DNA of 64,000 nt from Strigamia acuminata (Eukaryota; Arthropoda; Chilopoda; Geophilomorpha; Linotaeniidae): the NCBI GenBank assembly GCA_949358305.1, contig OX442320.1, positions 11,610,259 through 11,674,258 on the forward strand. The letters run 5' to 3'. The notes under the pieces were generated by a model. That model ran no database searches. It was not told the origin of the DNA and saw only the letters and a list, made by a program, of their open reading frames with translations. The position numbers were made by a program, and so were the translations under genes. Positions within the stretch are counted from its first letter, which is position 1, and the number at the start of each line of letters is the position of its first letter. Below, piece after piece: positions 31,251 to 42,834 of the stretch.

Positions 31251-31341
31251 CTGCATATATGCAAACAAACTTGAAGAAAAAGGCTTTTTTTTAATCTTTT
31301 ATTTATTTGAGATACAGACAATTGCTTTTATTGTTGACAAT

Positions 31342-32086
31342 TTAACAGTTTAAAATGTTCTTCTGTGAAATGGGTATCGCATCACCAATTTGTTCTCCAG
31401 TTATGGCATGCACGCAGTTGCACATGGAGCCTGTGCATTGCTTCGTTTCGAAGTTTCCGAATTTATCGCAAGCTATTGTTCGGCCAATAACGTTATGGAG
31501 CTGATCCTTTTCACGGGCACATCCTGGATTTAAACAACATACAAAATACAATAAGGGGTTTCATAAATGACACGCTGAAGGCGCTGAAGTGATTGTTCCG
31601 ATTATTGAGGACCCACAATAGCGCTCCACGTAAGGGCGACGCAGATGTTGGTTAAAAATAGTAATTACTTACGGCATCCGTCTAAGTTAGGATTGGATGA
31701 ATAGTAACTATAATCGGCTATTCCGTTTCCTTCAGCGTCAACGCAACTGCAGCTGTAGGAATAAGAGTTTGAAATGTCAGGAGAGGATAATTTGGAAAAT
31801 GAATTTTATTAGGCTTACTATGTGCCACTAATGCATTGCTGGGGTGAGAAGGTTCCATCATCTTCGCATTTGGGAATCAACAATTTAGCCCATCCTGGGA
31901 AAGCTTTGTATTTTTCCTGGAGATCCAAAACGAATTGGCGTTTTTCGTGGCATGACTTGCTTGCTGAAACTGTAGAAGATAAATTGTATGGCATGAAATG
32001 GCAATAGATGAATTGAAAGTTTAAGTAAAACTTGACAAACCTGCAGCCACCACCAAGAGAAGAAGAAAACACTGCACTGAAACCAT
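31342..32086 (-). CDS. Thyropin 3: secreted protein with two thyroglobulin type-1 domains
   Basis: Exons on minus: 32041-32086, 31819-31969, 31673-31752, 31342-31523; 152 aa, all in frame. Signal peptide MVSVQCFLLLLVVAAG. Domain 1 has C-HEKRQ...IPKCEDDGTFSPQQC...CSCV...C; domain 2 has CAREKDQ...IACDKFGNFETKQC...CNCV...C. The Trp of the usual CWCV motif is Ser and Asn. A role as secreted cysteine-protease inhibitor is inferred from the family. Very close to copies 1 and 4; the loop between Cys 1 and 2 of domain 1 is the most diverged part. Confidence 0.88.
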
Positions 32087-33757
32087 CGTCTCTACCTGCA
32101 AGTTTAATAAAAAGAAGTGAAGTCTGAGAGGAAGGAAGGAAGGTTTTTATCAGAAAAACTCGACTTATTTACACAGTCTGTAATTCTTGTGCAGTCATTA
32201 TTTTGCTGTAAACCAGATAAACATGTAAGCTGTTTATCTTAGACATTAATTGCTTTGATAAAATGCAATTTTAAAATGATTTTTTTGAGTGAAAATGAAC
32301 TCAATTGAGTTATTGTCATAAGATTGTAAAGTTTATACAAATACGTAAAAGACTTATTTTTGAGGTCTTAAATGCTCTGCATTTGAACGTCCAAGCTAGG
32401 ATGCCCAAAGGATCCAAAGACCATCATTTTAAGGCCGAGGCTATTTTCACCGATATTTGGTCGGTGGAAATAGATGCATGGGCTATTTCCACCGATTTTT
32501 TCTCTTAGTTGTATCAATGGAAAATCTGACCAAGTGCAGAGAATTGTGGGAAATGTATTGAGATAGCTTATGACTATAGAAAACATCTTGTTTCCGCAAT
32601 TTTACAATTGCGGTCATAAAAATTGTCGCTGCTCAGTCCCGCTCAATTTCTAATTTAAAAAAAAATAAGATTAATGTGCAATCTGAATAAGTTTGTAACC
32701 AGTTATTTGTTGTGATAAACAATCAGCATATTTTCATTAAAACAACTCAGCAGATGCTGGATAATTTAAGTGCATACCAGCTGTCATTAGCTGCGAGTTT
32801 TTGATAAACAAACACCTAGAAAATGATATTTAAGCTGTTTTTTTTTTTAAAAAAAAGATTAGAATTTATTAGGTAATGTTTAATTATTGTTTTATTCAAT
32901 GTGTATTTTCTTTTTACGGCTTTTCTGTGAATGAAATGAAGCGAGAAAAAATTGAGTAAATTTCACGAGGAAAATTGTTGAAGGATGTGCAGAATTTGAA
33001 TTATTAGTCAAAAAATATTATATTATATTATATTATTATATTTTTGAATCGAATTGAATCCAATAATTGCCCTTAATGTTTCTCAAAGGACTTTTGAACC
33101 TTTCTGAATCGCTCCTGAATTTTTTAATGACTGAATCCTGAATCTCAGATTTTGCTATGATCTCAGGCAGGGGTAGAAAAAGCTAACAACAATTCAGGTA
33201 CCACCAGCCTTTTTTATCTCGGGAGCCAACATATCTGTTTTGCAAATACGGGTTAAGAGATTCAGGCGCCAGACAAAAATTTTCAGGCGACCGGGCACCT
33301 GAAGATTCTGAATCTTGGTAATCAAGATTCTCAATTATTTGAGTGCATGCCATCTGCCATCTTCTGGTTTTTGAGGGCAAAAATGTTTAATACTCCGTAC
33401 AATATTTTATTCATTAGATGCGTTCAAAGTTTCTGTTTTTACCGTTTGTGGTGTTTCTCTAAACAGAACGAACTCCAAAAACAAAATGCAGAACTGTGTT
33501 CAAATAAATGTGTGATATTGTGCTGTAATGATTTGTCAAGATTACCGAGATTACCTGTTACGTAATGTATTTATTTATTTATTACTGTCACTCCTAGGGA
33601 GTAAAGATTGCAGGAAAATTAGACATTCATTTGTTCATTAAAAATGAACAGTGGGAGATGCACTTTGAGCATGAGACCCAGATGATTGAAGATAAAGATC
33701 TTTTTTTATCTTTTTTTGTTATTTGAGATACAGACAATTGCTTTTATTGTTGACAAT
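32087..33757. other. Spacer with thyropin promoter and duplicated pieces
   Basis: 32100-32435 repeats 29350-29690 (the sequence upstream of thyropin 1), including the GATA-bearing block. 32440-32500 has a small inverted pair around GGCTATTTYCACCGAT. 32510-32850 repeats 46260-46520. No gene seen in 32900-33700. Confidence 0.55.
32158..32275 (-). promoter_or_regulatory. Conserved thyropin upstream block with GATA sites (copy 3)
   Basis: Read on plus, the block contains AGATAAAC, GCTGTTTATCTTAGACATTA and TTGCTTTGATAAAATGCAAT. Versions lie upstream of copies 1 (29400-29520), 5 (47590-47700), 6 (49300-49400) and 7 (60415-60520). GATA factors control many insect gut and fat-body genes, so co-expression is a reasonable inference. 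Confidence 0.55.
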
Positions 33758-34493
33758 TTAACAGTTCAAAATGTTCTTCTGTGAAATGGGTATCGCAACA
33801 CCAATTTTTTCTCCAGTTATGGCGTGCACGCAGTTGCACAGGGAGCCTGTGCATTGCTTTGTTTCGTAGTTTCCGAATTTATCGCAAGCTATTGTTCGGC
33901 CAATAACATTGTGGAGCTGATCCTTTTCACGGGCACATCCTGGATTTAAACAACATACAAAATACAATTAGGAGTTTCATAAATGACACGCTGAAGGCGC
34001 TCAAGTGGTTCTTCAGATAATCACAATCACTGCATTATTGAGGATCCACAATAGCGGCCCACGTAAGAGCGACGCAGATGTTGGTTAAAAATAGTTATCA
34101 CTTACGGCATCCGTCTAATTTAGGATCGAATGAATAGAAACTGTAACCGGCTATTCCGTGTCCTTCAGCGTCAACGCAACTGCAGCTGTTGGAATAAGAG
34201 TTTGAAATGTGAGGATAATTTGTAAAATGAATTTTATTAGGCTTACTGTGTGCCAAATGCTTGAATGCATTGCTTGGGTGAGAAGGTTCCATCATCTTCG
34301 CAGTTGGGAAGCGCCAAGCCCACCAATTCTTGGTATTTGTTCTTGAGATACTTAGCGTTTTGGCGTTGTTCTTGGCACGAATGGCATGCTGAAACTGGCA
34401 TGAAATGGCAATAGATGAATTGAAAGTTTAAGTAAAACATGACAAACCTGCAGCCACCACCAAGACAAGAAGAAAATACTGCACTGAAACCAT
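33758..34493 (-). CDS. Thyropin 4: secreted protein with two thyroglobulin type-1 domains
   Basis: Exons on minus: 34448-34493, 34247-34394, 34106-34185, 33758-33939; 151 aa. Same signal peptide type and the same exon phases as thyropin 3. Domain 1 has an extra Cys just before the first conserved one (FSACHSC) and a different first loop (KYLKNKYQELVGLALPNC). CxCV motifs are CSCV and CNCV. Intron 1 is shorter than in copies 1 and 3 because the acceptor moved to ATGCCAG. It may pair a free Cys or dimerise through it. Confidence 0.87.
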
Positions 34494-34534
34494 CGTTTCT
34501 ACCTGCAAGTTTAATAAAAAGAAGTGAAAGTTAT

Positions 34535-34862
34535 TTACACAGCGGCCAGGACTTCATCCAAAAATGTTAAAAAATCTTGTGTTGTTGATGCAATGGCGCT
34601 CTGATAAAGTGACCAACGTTTATTCCGCTTTGAAGGGCATCGCGCGTAGCAATATCCACATTGGTATTTGCTCGGCGCCTTTCGTCTCCTTGCTTGGACA
34701 CGGCGCACGGAACGGCCAACGTGCTCGCCGTGCTCGTGCCCGGGACGAAGCACGCGTCGGTTATGGTCATCGCGCGGATGAGGAACCGCGCAAAAAATGT
34801 CTGCCGTTTATTAAAATTAATCCGTGAGGATGACGAACCGTGCGGAAAAGGGAGCGTCGACT
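34535..34862 (-). other. Coding-like remnant next to Harbinger-type elements
   Basis: Minus-strand frames of 60-70 codons overlap with frame changes (for example KYQCGYCYARCPSKRNKRW and RRANTNVDIATRDALQSG). GC is higher than in the surroundings. It may be a broken gene or transposon protein; I do not recognise it. The GCGCGGATGAGG sequence at its end recurs near 36695. Confidence 0.3.
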
Positions 34863-34864
34863 AA

Positions 34865-35446
34865 AGGTGCATTTTCATGTGCGATTATTTTTTATCGCGC
34901 CACTCTAAAAATCGCGCGTGAATGTACCACGCTCGATTTTCTCGCTTCGCTTTGCAACAGGGCTTCGCTTTGCCATTTTCATGTGAGAGGTCGCTAGTGA
35001 CGTCACTGGCAGATTTTCAAAATGGCTGCTCGAATGCCTAGGAAACAGGTTGTTAAAAAAAAGTTAAAAGAAACATCAATGTTAGTATAGGAAAATGCAC
35101 GCAAATTAAGAAATAAATATTGAGTTCCTTCATTTTTTCTTTTAGAATTTTTTGAATTGTTTTTTCTATTGCACTTGGTGAAAAATTTCAGCCAATGGGA
35201 GCAATTTACCAAACTCGCTTCCCATTGGCCCAAGATGGTCACATGGTCTGTAACAACGCGATTTCGCGAGCGAAAAATCGCGCGCGACTAGCATCGGTAG
35301 TCGCGCGCGATTCCTCTTCTCGCGTTGCAAATCGCACGCGATTCATTTTTCAGCTTAGCTGAAAATGACGAGGCGCGCGATTTTTGTTTCGCGATTTGTA
35401 AAAATCGCGCGCGATTGACAAAAAAATCGCACATGAAAATGCACCT
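34865..35446. mobile_element. Harbinger-type non-autonomous element H1
   Basis: Inverted ends AGGTGCATTTTCATGTGCGA are flanked by TAA on both sides (34862-34864, 35447-35449), typical of PIF/Harbinger insertions. The inside is rich in CGCGCGATTT palindromes. It contains ATGGCTGCTCGAATG, possibly a remnant of a coding exon. Confidence 0.75.
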
Positions 35447-35449
35447 TAA

Positions 35450-36182
35450 AGCTAAGTTCACATGTGCGCGTCTAGACGCGCGCGTCAAGGCCGACGCGTA
35501 TAGCCGTAGACGCGCCTAGGAATCGCGAGGCTTTGCTGCGCGTGTCAACCACGCGCGTCAACCACATTTTTGATTCCCATGCTGTTTCGATTAAAAAACG
35601 ATTATTTTCGATTGAAAAACTATTATTTTCAAGTCACAGTGGTCATTTTCAATGTTTTTGACGTGAAAATGACCATTGTGACTTGAAAATTATCGTTTTT
35701 CAATCGAAAACGATCATTTTGTTTTGAAAATGATTGTTTTCATTAGAAAATAATCGTTTTTCAATCGAAAATAATCGTTTTTTAATCGAAAATAGGAATA
35801 AAATGATTTAAAAACATAATTACTTGGTTTTTCACACTCCACGGCAATTTCGTCCCATGCACTGCTTATTTTATGTTTCCGACTATGATCCGGATCACTT
35901 TTATCATAAATAAATGGACGAAGATAGACAGAATTTATCAAAGTTTCTTCAAAAACAGCCATGGCGTCGTCTGCTACGAAGGTGGCAACGCGTGGTCAGT
36001 CGCGTCAAAGTTGAATGATTTCAACTTTTGACCTTCGCGCGAATTCGCAGAATTCGTCCACTTGCGTCGCGGCGACGCGCGCGGCGACGCATGGTGGACG
36101 TTTTGCATTCACATGTGACGCGCGCGCCACTCGCGTCGAACGCGCGAAACGCGCGCGGCAACGCGCACATGTGAACTTAGCT
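35450..36182. mobile_element. Harbinger-type element H2 with a MADF fragment
   Basis: Inverted ends AGCTAAGTTCACATGTGCGC are flanked by TAA (35447-35449 shared with H1, and 36183-36185). The ends are followed by dense CGCG motifs. Internal inverted AT-rich repeats (ATTTTCAATCGAAAA types) occupy 35590-35800. Confidence 0.78.
35800..35962 (-). pseudogene. MADF (Myb/SANT-like) domain fragment inside H2
   Basis: From the ATG at 35962, about 45 codons match a MADF domain start: ETLINSVYLRPFIYDKS, HSRKHKISSAWDEIA. PIF/Harbinger transposons carry a Myb/SANT-like protein that helps the transposase bind DNA, so this agrees with the inverted ends. The rest of the frame (to 35714) is low-complexity repeat, so the gene is truncated. 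Confidence 0.7.
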
Positions 36183-36185
36183 TAA

Positions 36186-37030
36186 GAACTGCGCGGAAAA
36201 GGAATCCGCGCATTGGGGAGTGCGGTATAGGGAGGCGCGGATTAGGCCCGCGCGGAATAAAACATCCGCGCGTCCCCATTCTGCGTCAAATATAAGTGTA
36301 CTGGGCATTGTCCCTATTCCGCGTTGAATTTCAGAATAAAACAAATAAATAATAAAATACCGTAATAATATCCGCATTGGTACACTTGTATTTTTTTAAA
36401 ATGGAAATCCAATTTTTTTAAATGATAATTTGATGTTTTTAAATAAAAATTCGATTTTTTAAAATTGAAATTCGATTTTTTTTTAATGGAAATTCGATTT
36501 TTTTTAATGGGAATTCGAGTTTTTTAATGGAAATTCAGGGTTTTTAACGGAGTTTTTAATGAATTCCTGAAGCTTTTTAATAAAATTCTGAAACTTTTCA
36601 ATAATATCCTCAAACTTTTAACTGAAATCCTCAAATTTTTTAAACAAATTTTTAAATCTTTCAAAAATCTAAATCTTTATGAAACCCACCACCGCGCGGA
36701 TGAGAAACCGTGCGGAAATAAATAAACAACCGTCGTTTATTAAAATTATTTAAATCCCCGCGGATTATGAACGGCGCGGAAAAGGGAGCGTCGAATTGGA
36801 ACTGCACGGAAAAGGGATCCGCGGATAGGGGAGTATGGATGGGGGGATAGTGCGGCACAGGGAACCGCGAATGAGGCCCGCGCGGATTAGAACACAGCCC
36901 GGATTTTTTTGTACCAAAAATTATTCGTTTTATTAGGAATTTTGGGTCAATTTGATCGTATTCTATAAAATTACTCTCGAATTTGGCAAAAAATGTCAAA
37001 ATATGCGTCAAAATATGTCCCAAAATCAAT
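36186..37030. repeat. Remnants of a CGCGGA-rich repeat family and AT-rich spacer
   Basis: Motifs such as GTGCGGAAAAGGGATCCGCG recur at 36187-36330 and 36695-36900 and at 34780-34860, in both orientations. Between them lie poly-T/A stretches with GAAATTCGATTTTTT units (36400-36560). No intact element ends could be fixed. Confidence 0.5.
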
Positions 37031-37599
37031 CACAAAAAAATCAAAATCTTAAAATCTATACCTTGGAATTGTGGTGAGTGCTCAGTGCTATGTGGAATTG
37101 TGGTGAACGCTCACTTGTCAGTGCAGACTGAATGTGCTTTATTGCAAGAGAGCTTATACACAGTGGGGTAGAAAAAGGGGTTTGGGTCTGTCTCAAGACA
37201 AGACAGGAAATTGCAATATCCGTCCCTTAACACCTGTTCTTGATTTACTCCTCTTCAAATGATGCGCTGCAAAAAACTTTTGATTTCCAAAAAAAAAGTC
37301 ATTGGAAAGTAAAAGGTTCAGTTTGAAATTAATGTCCCAGTGAATCGTACGAACGTAAAAACATGTCGAGGTAAAAATAATAACAACAATAATAATTAGA
37401 GTTGCACGGAATGCTTGCTTTGTAGTCAGTTAGTCGGCCTATTTGGCCAAAAAAAACTTAGGATGATTTGCATTTTTTAGAATAGATAGTACTGATAATT
37501 TACACTGTAAAAATTAAATTTTGCCAGATAATTTTACATTTTTAAGTGAGAAATGAATATTTTAGGTAAAAATTTTATTTTTGATGGAAGGTACATATT

Positions 37600-37705
37600 T
37601 GGCAGAAATTGTGTTTTCAACCCGAAAATTGCGTTTTTAACTCAAAAATTGCTTTTTTTCAACCCGAAAATTGCTTTTTACAACCCGAAAATTGCTTTTT
37701 TTAAA
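37600..37705 (+). repeat. Short tandem repeat, about four units of 22-24 bp
   Basis: The unit CAACCCGAAAATTGCTTTTT is repeated with small length changes upstream of the LRP1-like exons. Confidence 0.75.
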
Positions 37706-37820
37706 ACAAATATATGGATGTTCGGCTTTATTGGCATTCAGTGCAAATTATTGCTCAGTAATAAGTAATTATTCAATAGGATATTATTTTTAAATAATTT
37801 AATTTTTGTTAAATTTATAG

Positions 37821-38613
37821 TGCAACTGTTAGCGCATCTGACTTCCGACGGCGAAGAAACTTGGAATTCCCGCGAGGAACAGTTGGATTTGATTACTCTC
37901 GAAATAACGAGTTGTAAACATTTATTTGTTATCGAATCCCGTTTCATCGAATGGCGGCCTTCGTGTTTGTGAGTGCTCAGAAGCGGTTCAACCGGTTTTA
38001 GTTTGTTTTTTGATTTTATTTTTGTTCTAGATGTCCCGAAGGAGTGTTGGGATTGCGCTGCGAGACCGTCATATCCGCGCCGAAATTGGGAACTTTGCAC
38101 TCGAAGGGCAACACCGGAGTCATAATTACAGTGATAGATGTTTGTCTAGTCATCATCGTCACCGTCGCTGTGTTGGTGGCCATCTTTATACATCGCAAGC
38201 TCAGAAGGTGACGTTTTTGATTCGTTGATTTTGTTGATTTTTCAACGTTTGGGTTTATTTGAACAGAGGCAAAGCCTTTTTGCACGTGCGAATGCAAGAC
38301 AGTTCGAACGTTGAAATCAATAATCCCATGTATTTGCGAGGAGACTTGCATTGGACGCTTCTTTCTGTTTGGATCCCGATAAAGTAGAAATTGGTGTTTA
38401 TTTTCTATTGATTTGTGATGCAGAATGGTTTGGTTTTGGCAGGCGACGAATTTTTCCAATCCGGTTTACGACTCCATGTACAACGACTCGGCGGCCGGAA
38501 TCACGTCGACGGACGAGGAGAAGAAAGGTCTTCTCCACGGCGACTCGGTCAAAGTGGAATATCTGGACGGAAACTCGAAAGAGTTGAATCGTGAACGCAT
38601 CTCGTTTGCGTGA
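37821..38613 (+). CDS. LRP1: C-terminal end of an LRP1-like receptor (orphan exons, one frameshift)
   Basis: Exons 37821-37968, 38031-38207, 38267-38383 and 38443-38613. They encode the second half of an EGF repeat ([13 protein letters not shown]), a transmembrane helix ([20 protein letters not shown] then IFIHRK) and a cytoplasmic tail with two NPxY motifs (INNPMYL and [12 protein letters not shown]). [14 protein letters not shown] and [10 protein letters not shown] match the LRP1 tail closely. LRP1 is an endocytic and lipoprotein receptor of over 4,000 aa. Here only the last 200 or so residues exist; no upstream exon is seen. The third exon is one base short near 38330-38350, between RGD and LDASF. 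Either a displaced fragment, or a gene whose body lies elsewhere. Confidence 0.8.
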
Positions 38614-39540
38614 ACATTTCAAACAACGACAACTATTTGTATTTGTATTTGATGATGATGACATTCGTTCGACCATTCGTGATGGTGTGGACGTGAGCAA
38701 TGCCGATCGAATACCAGATTTAGCAGATTTGCCATATTGGGACGTTTTAACACTAATTTTAATTTAATTTTAATTTCAATTTCAATTTCTTTAAAAGTGA
38801 GCGGTATAAATTTTCGTTTATAAAAGAAAGAAAAAATTTTCCTAGTGCGATTGATTCCCTTCGTGTGCTTGGAATACAAGTTGTGATATGACTACGCCGT
38901 TTCTTTTTCTTCTTTCCTTTACTAACAAGTAAGTTTGTGAACTGACGCGAGACGAATGTCGTTAGTTGCCATTTCCGATTCCGAGGTATTTTATTTTCTA
39001 CGTGATAAAACAGTGGTGAGCGAGAGAGAAGTGAGAAGATGATGATTGTGTCACAGACTCGGTTTTGTTTTGTTTTTATCTTTTTGAAATTTTTCTAATT
39101 AAGTAATAGGTTTAAGCGGCAGCTACAAGTGTTTGGAATTTGTTCTTGTTTTTAAGAAGATATACTCAATTGTGCAGTGCTCTTATCATTCTTGTTGAAA
39201 GAATCAATCAATGGTTGTCAAAAACATGTACGATATTAATTTCTGACTTATTATGTTGGTTTGGTCAAATTTTCTTCATTAAATGCTCAAATCATTATCA
39301 AGAAATGTATTTATGAATTGATAATTAGCTCTCTTTTCCTTCTTATCGTTCCCTCGATAATGTACAGGTTGATTATGTAAATTTCTCTTTTCTCTGTACA
39401 TACCATTATGTAAAATGTTTTGACACAGGTTTATCATAAATCATCTACAAATATTCAATCAATTTGTGGAAGCAATTGTGCTGAATGAATACAATAAAGC
39501 AAAACTAAATGAATTTTTATTTATCTATTTCTTAAAAATT
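38614..39540 (+). other. 3' UTR-like sequence after the LRP1 tail
   Basis: AT-rich sequence with several AATAAA-type signals (for example near 39490). No other coding exon seen. Confidence 0.45.
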
Positions 39541-39639
39541 AGAAAGGATTGACGATTTACAACTGGATGTCGCATCTCGAAAGAGGTCTTTTTCAACTGC
39601 ACACCGGTAGTCGTCCATGGGCTATAAAACGAATCACGT

Positions 39640-40310
39640 TCAAGAAAATGCACTTTCAGCGGTGGCGCCACTCAACGGGTAAAAAAGAAGACATTTTCGT
39701 CTTTATACAAACTACGAAATGTAGATTCAACAGGATTTGCGTGAGTTTAATAAATTGAATATATCGATAGTTCAGGCTTCGATGCAGGCGATAAATCGAT
39801 TACTTATTACGGTAATACGTTTATTAAACCATTGAATGTCTCCTATCAAAGTCCACGGACTGTACAACGAATCTCGTTCAAAAAAGTGCACTTTGACGGT
39901 GGCGCCACTCAACGGGTAAAAAAGAAGACATTTTTCGTCTCCTATCAAAGTCCACGGACAACAAAAAATGTCTTTCTTTTTACCCGTTGAGTGGCGCCAC
40001 CGTCAAAGTGCACTTTTTTGAACGAGATTCGTTGTTCAAAAAAAGTGCACTTTGACGGTGGCGCCACTCAACGGGTAAAAAGAAAGACATTTTTTGTTTT
40101 TATTCAAACCACGAAATATGATGCTTCAACAGTTTTCGCACGTGGGTAGGTATGTTTTTTTAATCGACAGATCGGGCAAAAATAAAAAAAGTGCTCACAT
40201 GTGAAGTCTGTTGAACCTGTATTGTATCTCGCAGGTGGTTTGTAGAAAAGCAAAAGAGTCTTCTTTTTTACCCGTTGAGTGGCGCTACCGCTGAAAGTGC
40301 GTTTTTGAAT
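39640..40310. repeat. Inverted GTGGCGCCAC module of copy 1
   Basis: GGTGGCGCCACTCAACGGGT occurs at about 39660, 39900 and 40055 on plus, and in reverse near 39998 and 40275. Flanks such as AAAAAGTGCACTTTGACGG are copied with it. Confidence 0.85.
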
Positions 40311-40768
40311 TTTAGTTGTCGTGGCGTCAGCAACCGCACCGGGAGTAGGACAACTTTCAACTTTGAGGTTTTTCGGAGTTCGCACCGTAACGGCGACTAG
40401 AGTTAAGTTAAATACTTAATGTTTTGACAGCGGCAAACTAACTGTAAGTAGTAAATTCGATTTTTATTGTTTCACTTAGGTTTCCTTTGTTTGAAAACGA
40501 CAACGGCGGCCATGTTGCATTTGTTTGTCGTGTGCGGAAAATGAGCGAAACGATTTAATTTTAGTGGCTTTAACAAAAGCTGAAAAGCCACGTAATTTAT
40601 TCCTTTATTTCTCGCCATTTTGTTAAGGAAATTTAAAGAAATGTATTAAATTAAATTCTTTGAACTTATGTTTATAAATTTATGCATGCCGGTTATTGCA
40701 TATTTTTACATTTCTTTTACGAATTTTATTTGCTATTTTATTTATTGATATTTTTTCTTTTATCCAGG

Positions 40769-40860
40769 AGTATTATACTCGAGTTGTCACTCGGATTGAG
40801 CAATTTGAAGACGCAGAAGACACCTGGCTGAAACTTTATATTTATTTATTCATAATTATT
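40769..40860 (+). other. Exon-like conserved segment in the block (copy 1)
   Basis: After an acceptor TTATCCAG the frame EYYTRVVTRIEQFEDAEDTW is open. The same frame is kept at 52577-52654 in copy 2 (EDTEDYW, then a stop), with mostly conservative changes. It may be an exon of an element-encoded protein. No start codon or partner exon could be assigned. Confidence 0.35.
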
Positions 40861-40926
40861 TTTTTATTTTATGTATTCCTAATTTATTTATATTTTGTGT
40901 ATTCATAATTTATTGTATATCTATTT

Positions 40927-41645
40927 TATTTCCTTTCCTTCTCCTTTCTTTTCTTTCCTTCCTTTTTCCTTTCTTTTCTTTCCTTCCTTTTCCTTCTTTC
41001 TTTCCTTCGCCTTCCTTTCCTTCTCCTTTCTTTCCTTCCTTCCTTTCCTTCTCCTTTCTTTCCTTCCTTCCTTTCCTTCTCCTTTCCTTCTCCTTTCCTT
41101 TCCTTCTCCTTCTCCTTCTCCTTCTCTTTCCTTTCCTTTCCTTCTCCTTCTCCTTTCTTTTCTTTCCTTTCCTTCTCCTTTCTTTCCTTCCTTCCTTTCC
41201 TTCTCCTTTCCTTTCCTTCTCCTTCTCTTTCTCCTTCTCTTTCCTTTCCTTTCCTTCTCCTTTCTTTTCTTTCCTTTCCTTCTCCTTTCTTTTCTTTCCT
41301 TTCCTTCTTCTCCTTTCCTTTCCTTTCCTTCTCCTTCTTCTCCTTTCCTTCTCCTTCTTCTCCTTTCCTTTCCTTCTCCTTCTCCTTTCCTTTCCTTCTC
41401 CTTCTCCTTTCCTTTCCTTTCCTTCTCCTTCTCCTTTCCTTTCCTTCTCCTTTCCTTTCCTTCTCCTTTCCTTTCCTTCTCCTTTCCTTTCCTTCTCCTT
41501 TCCTTTCCTTCTCCTTCTCCTTTCCTTTCCTTTCCTTCTCCTTTCCTTTCCTTCTCCTTTCCTTTCCTTCTCCTTTCCTTTCCTTCTCCTTTCCTTTCCT
41601 TCTCCTTCTCCTTCTTCTTTTTTCCTTCTCCTTCCTCTTTTTTTT
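40927..41645 (+). repeat. Pyrimidine tract, (CCTTT/CTT)n, 720 bp
   Basis: Almost pure C and T on plus, in units TTTCC and TTCTCC. Open frames across it on both strands are low-complexity artefacts. Such tracts can form triplex DNA. Confidence 0.97.
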
Positions 41646-41794
41646 GAAAATATCTCCCACGTGAATCGCTGCTCCTTTCTATATATATTTTTGCTAAGTC
41701 TTTTTTAAGAAATTGGCGATGGAGGTAGCGCATTGTAGATAATTGATTTATAAGAAATAAAAAATGCTATTCAAAATAAACTTTATTCAATGAA

Positions 41795-41950
41795 TTTTAT
41801 ACACTGTTTACAAAATGAATTAATGGACTTGGAATAAATTTACAAAATGAATTAATGGACTTGGAATAAATTTACAAAATGAATTAATGGACTTGGAATA
41901 AATTTACAAAATGAATTAATGGACTTAAAATAAATTTACAAAATGAACTT
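41795..41950 (+). repeat. 32-bp tandem repeat (copy 1)
   Basis: About five units with core GAATTAATGGACTTGGAATA then AATTTACAAAAT. The same array, with ACATAGAATAA, lies at 53020-53170. Confidence 0.9.
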
Positions 41951-42203
41951 ATAGAACAAATGAAAGAGAGAAGGAAAAAGGAAAGGATTTGCAATAAATA
42001 CAAAATGCACATGATAAAATATGAAACACGATAAAATTTTAAAAAATACATGTTAAAACAAAATAAATTCGTCGTGTCAAGTTGCTCTCGGTGTCTTCTT
42101 TGTCCGACGAAGTTACTCGCATATACCAGTATCGTCAAATTGCACACACCAGTGAGTATGGAAATGTAATTCTCCTAGAAAAAAAATAAAAGATTAATCA
42201 ATA

Positions 42204-42312
42204 AATATGGCATTAATGGCGGACACGGGAGAACAAAAGCAATGGCATTAATGGCGGACACGGGAGAACAAAAGCAATGGCATTAATGGCGGACACGGGA
42301 GAACAAAAGACT
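42204..42312 (+). repeat. 35-bp tandem triplication
   Basis: GCATTAATGGCGGACACGGG plus AGAACAAAAGCAATG is present three times here and once (54090-54122) in copy 2. Confidence 0.85.
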
Positions 42313-42834
42313 AGCTCAATTCATTCAATAAAATTAACTACCTACGTCTTAAAAAGCAGAACAAAAACTACGCCGACTAAAAACCAAAATGACGAATATT
42401 CTCACGAGTAAAAAATGACCGCACGCTAAAGCTAAACCTTTCCTTTCCATTCAAATAAAACTACCAAATCTCCACTAAATAAAAATAATAAAAACGATAA
42501 ATAGTGGCGATAGTCCTTGACGGGAGTTAATCTTAAAATAAAAAAACAAATTTGAAAATAACGGGAGACTGAATATACACGCAAAGACTCGCTTAAATAA
42601 AATTAACGAAATAAATAACAGAAGAAAGCACTTACTCGTGATGCGACCTCCATTGCGGTCGAATGACTTATGAATTATCAAATACCGGAAACCACATTTT
42701 AATTTGCATACTTACGTGACGCGTCACTTGCACGTCACACCGCCCTAGCGGTGACTCACTTCCACTAGTGACTTTTGCGAGCACGACATCCCAACGGCCT
42801 GCTGTGCTGGCATCCGGCAAACTACATCTGAAAA

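Noticed and set aside
38016-38459. 147-codon minus frame over the LRP1 tail
   Set aside because: It covers plus-strand exons with a transmembrane helix and NPxY motifs at matched splice sites; the antisense frame has no features.
40895-41733. 250-270-codon frames of Ser/Phe/Leu/Pro or Lys/Glu/Arg/Gly
   Set aside because: Pyrimidine/purine tract with no start context or domain.
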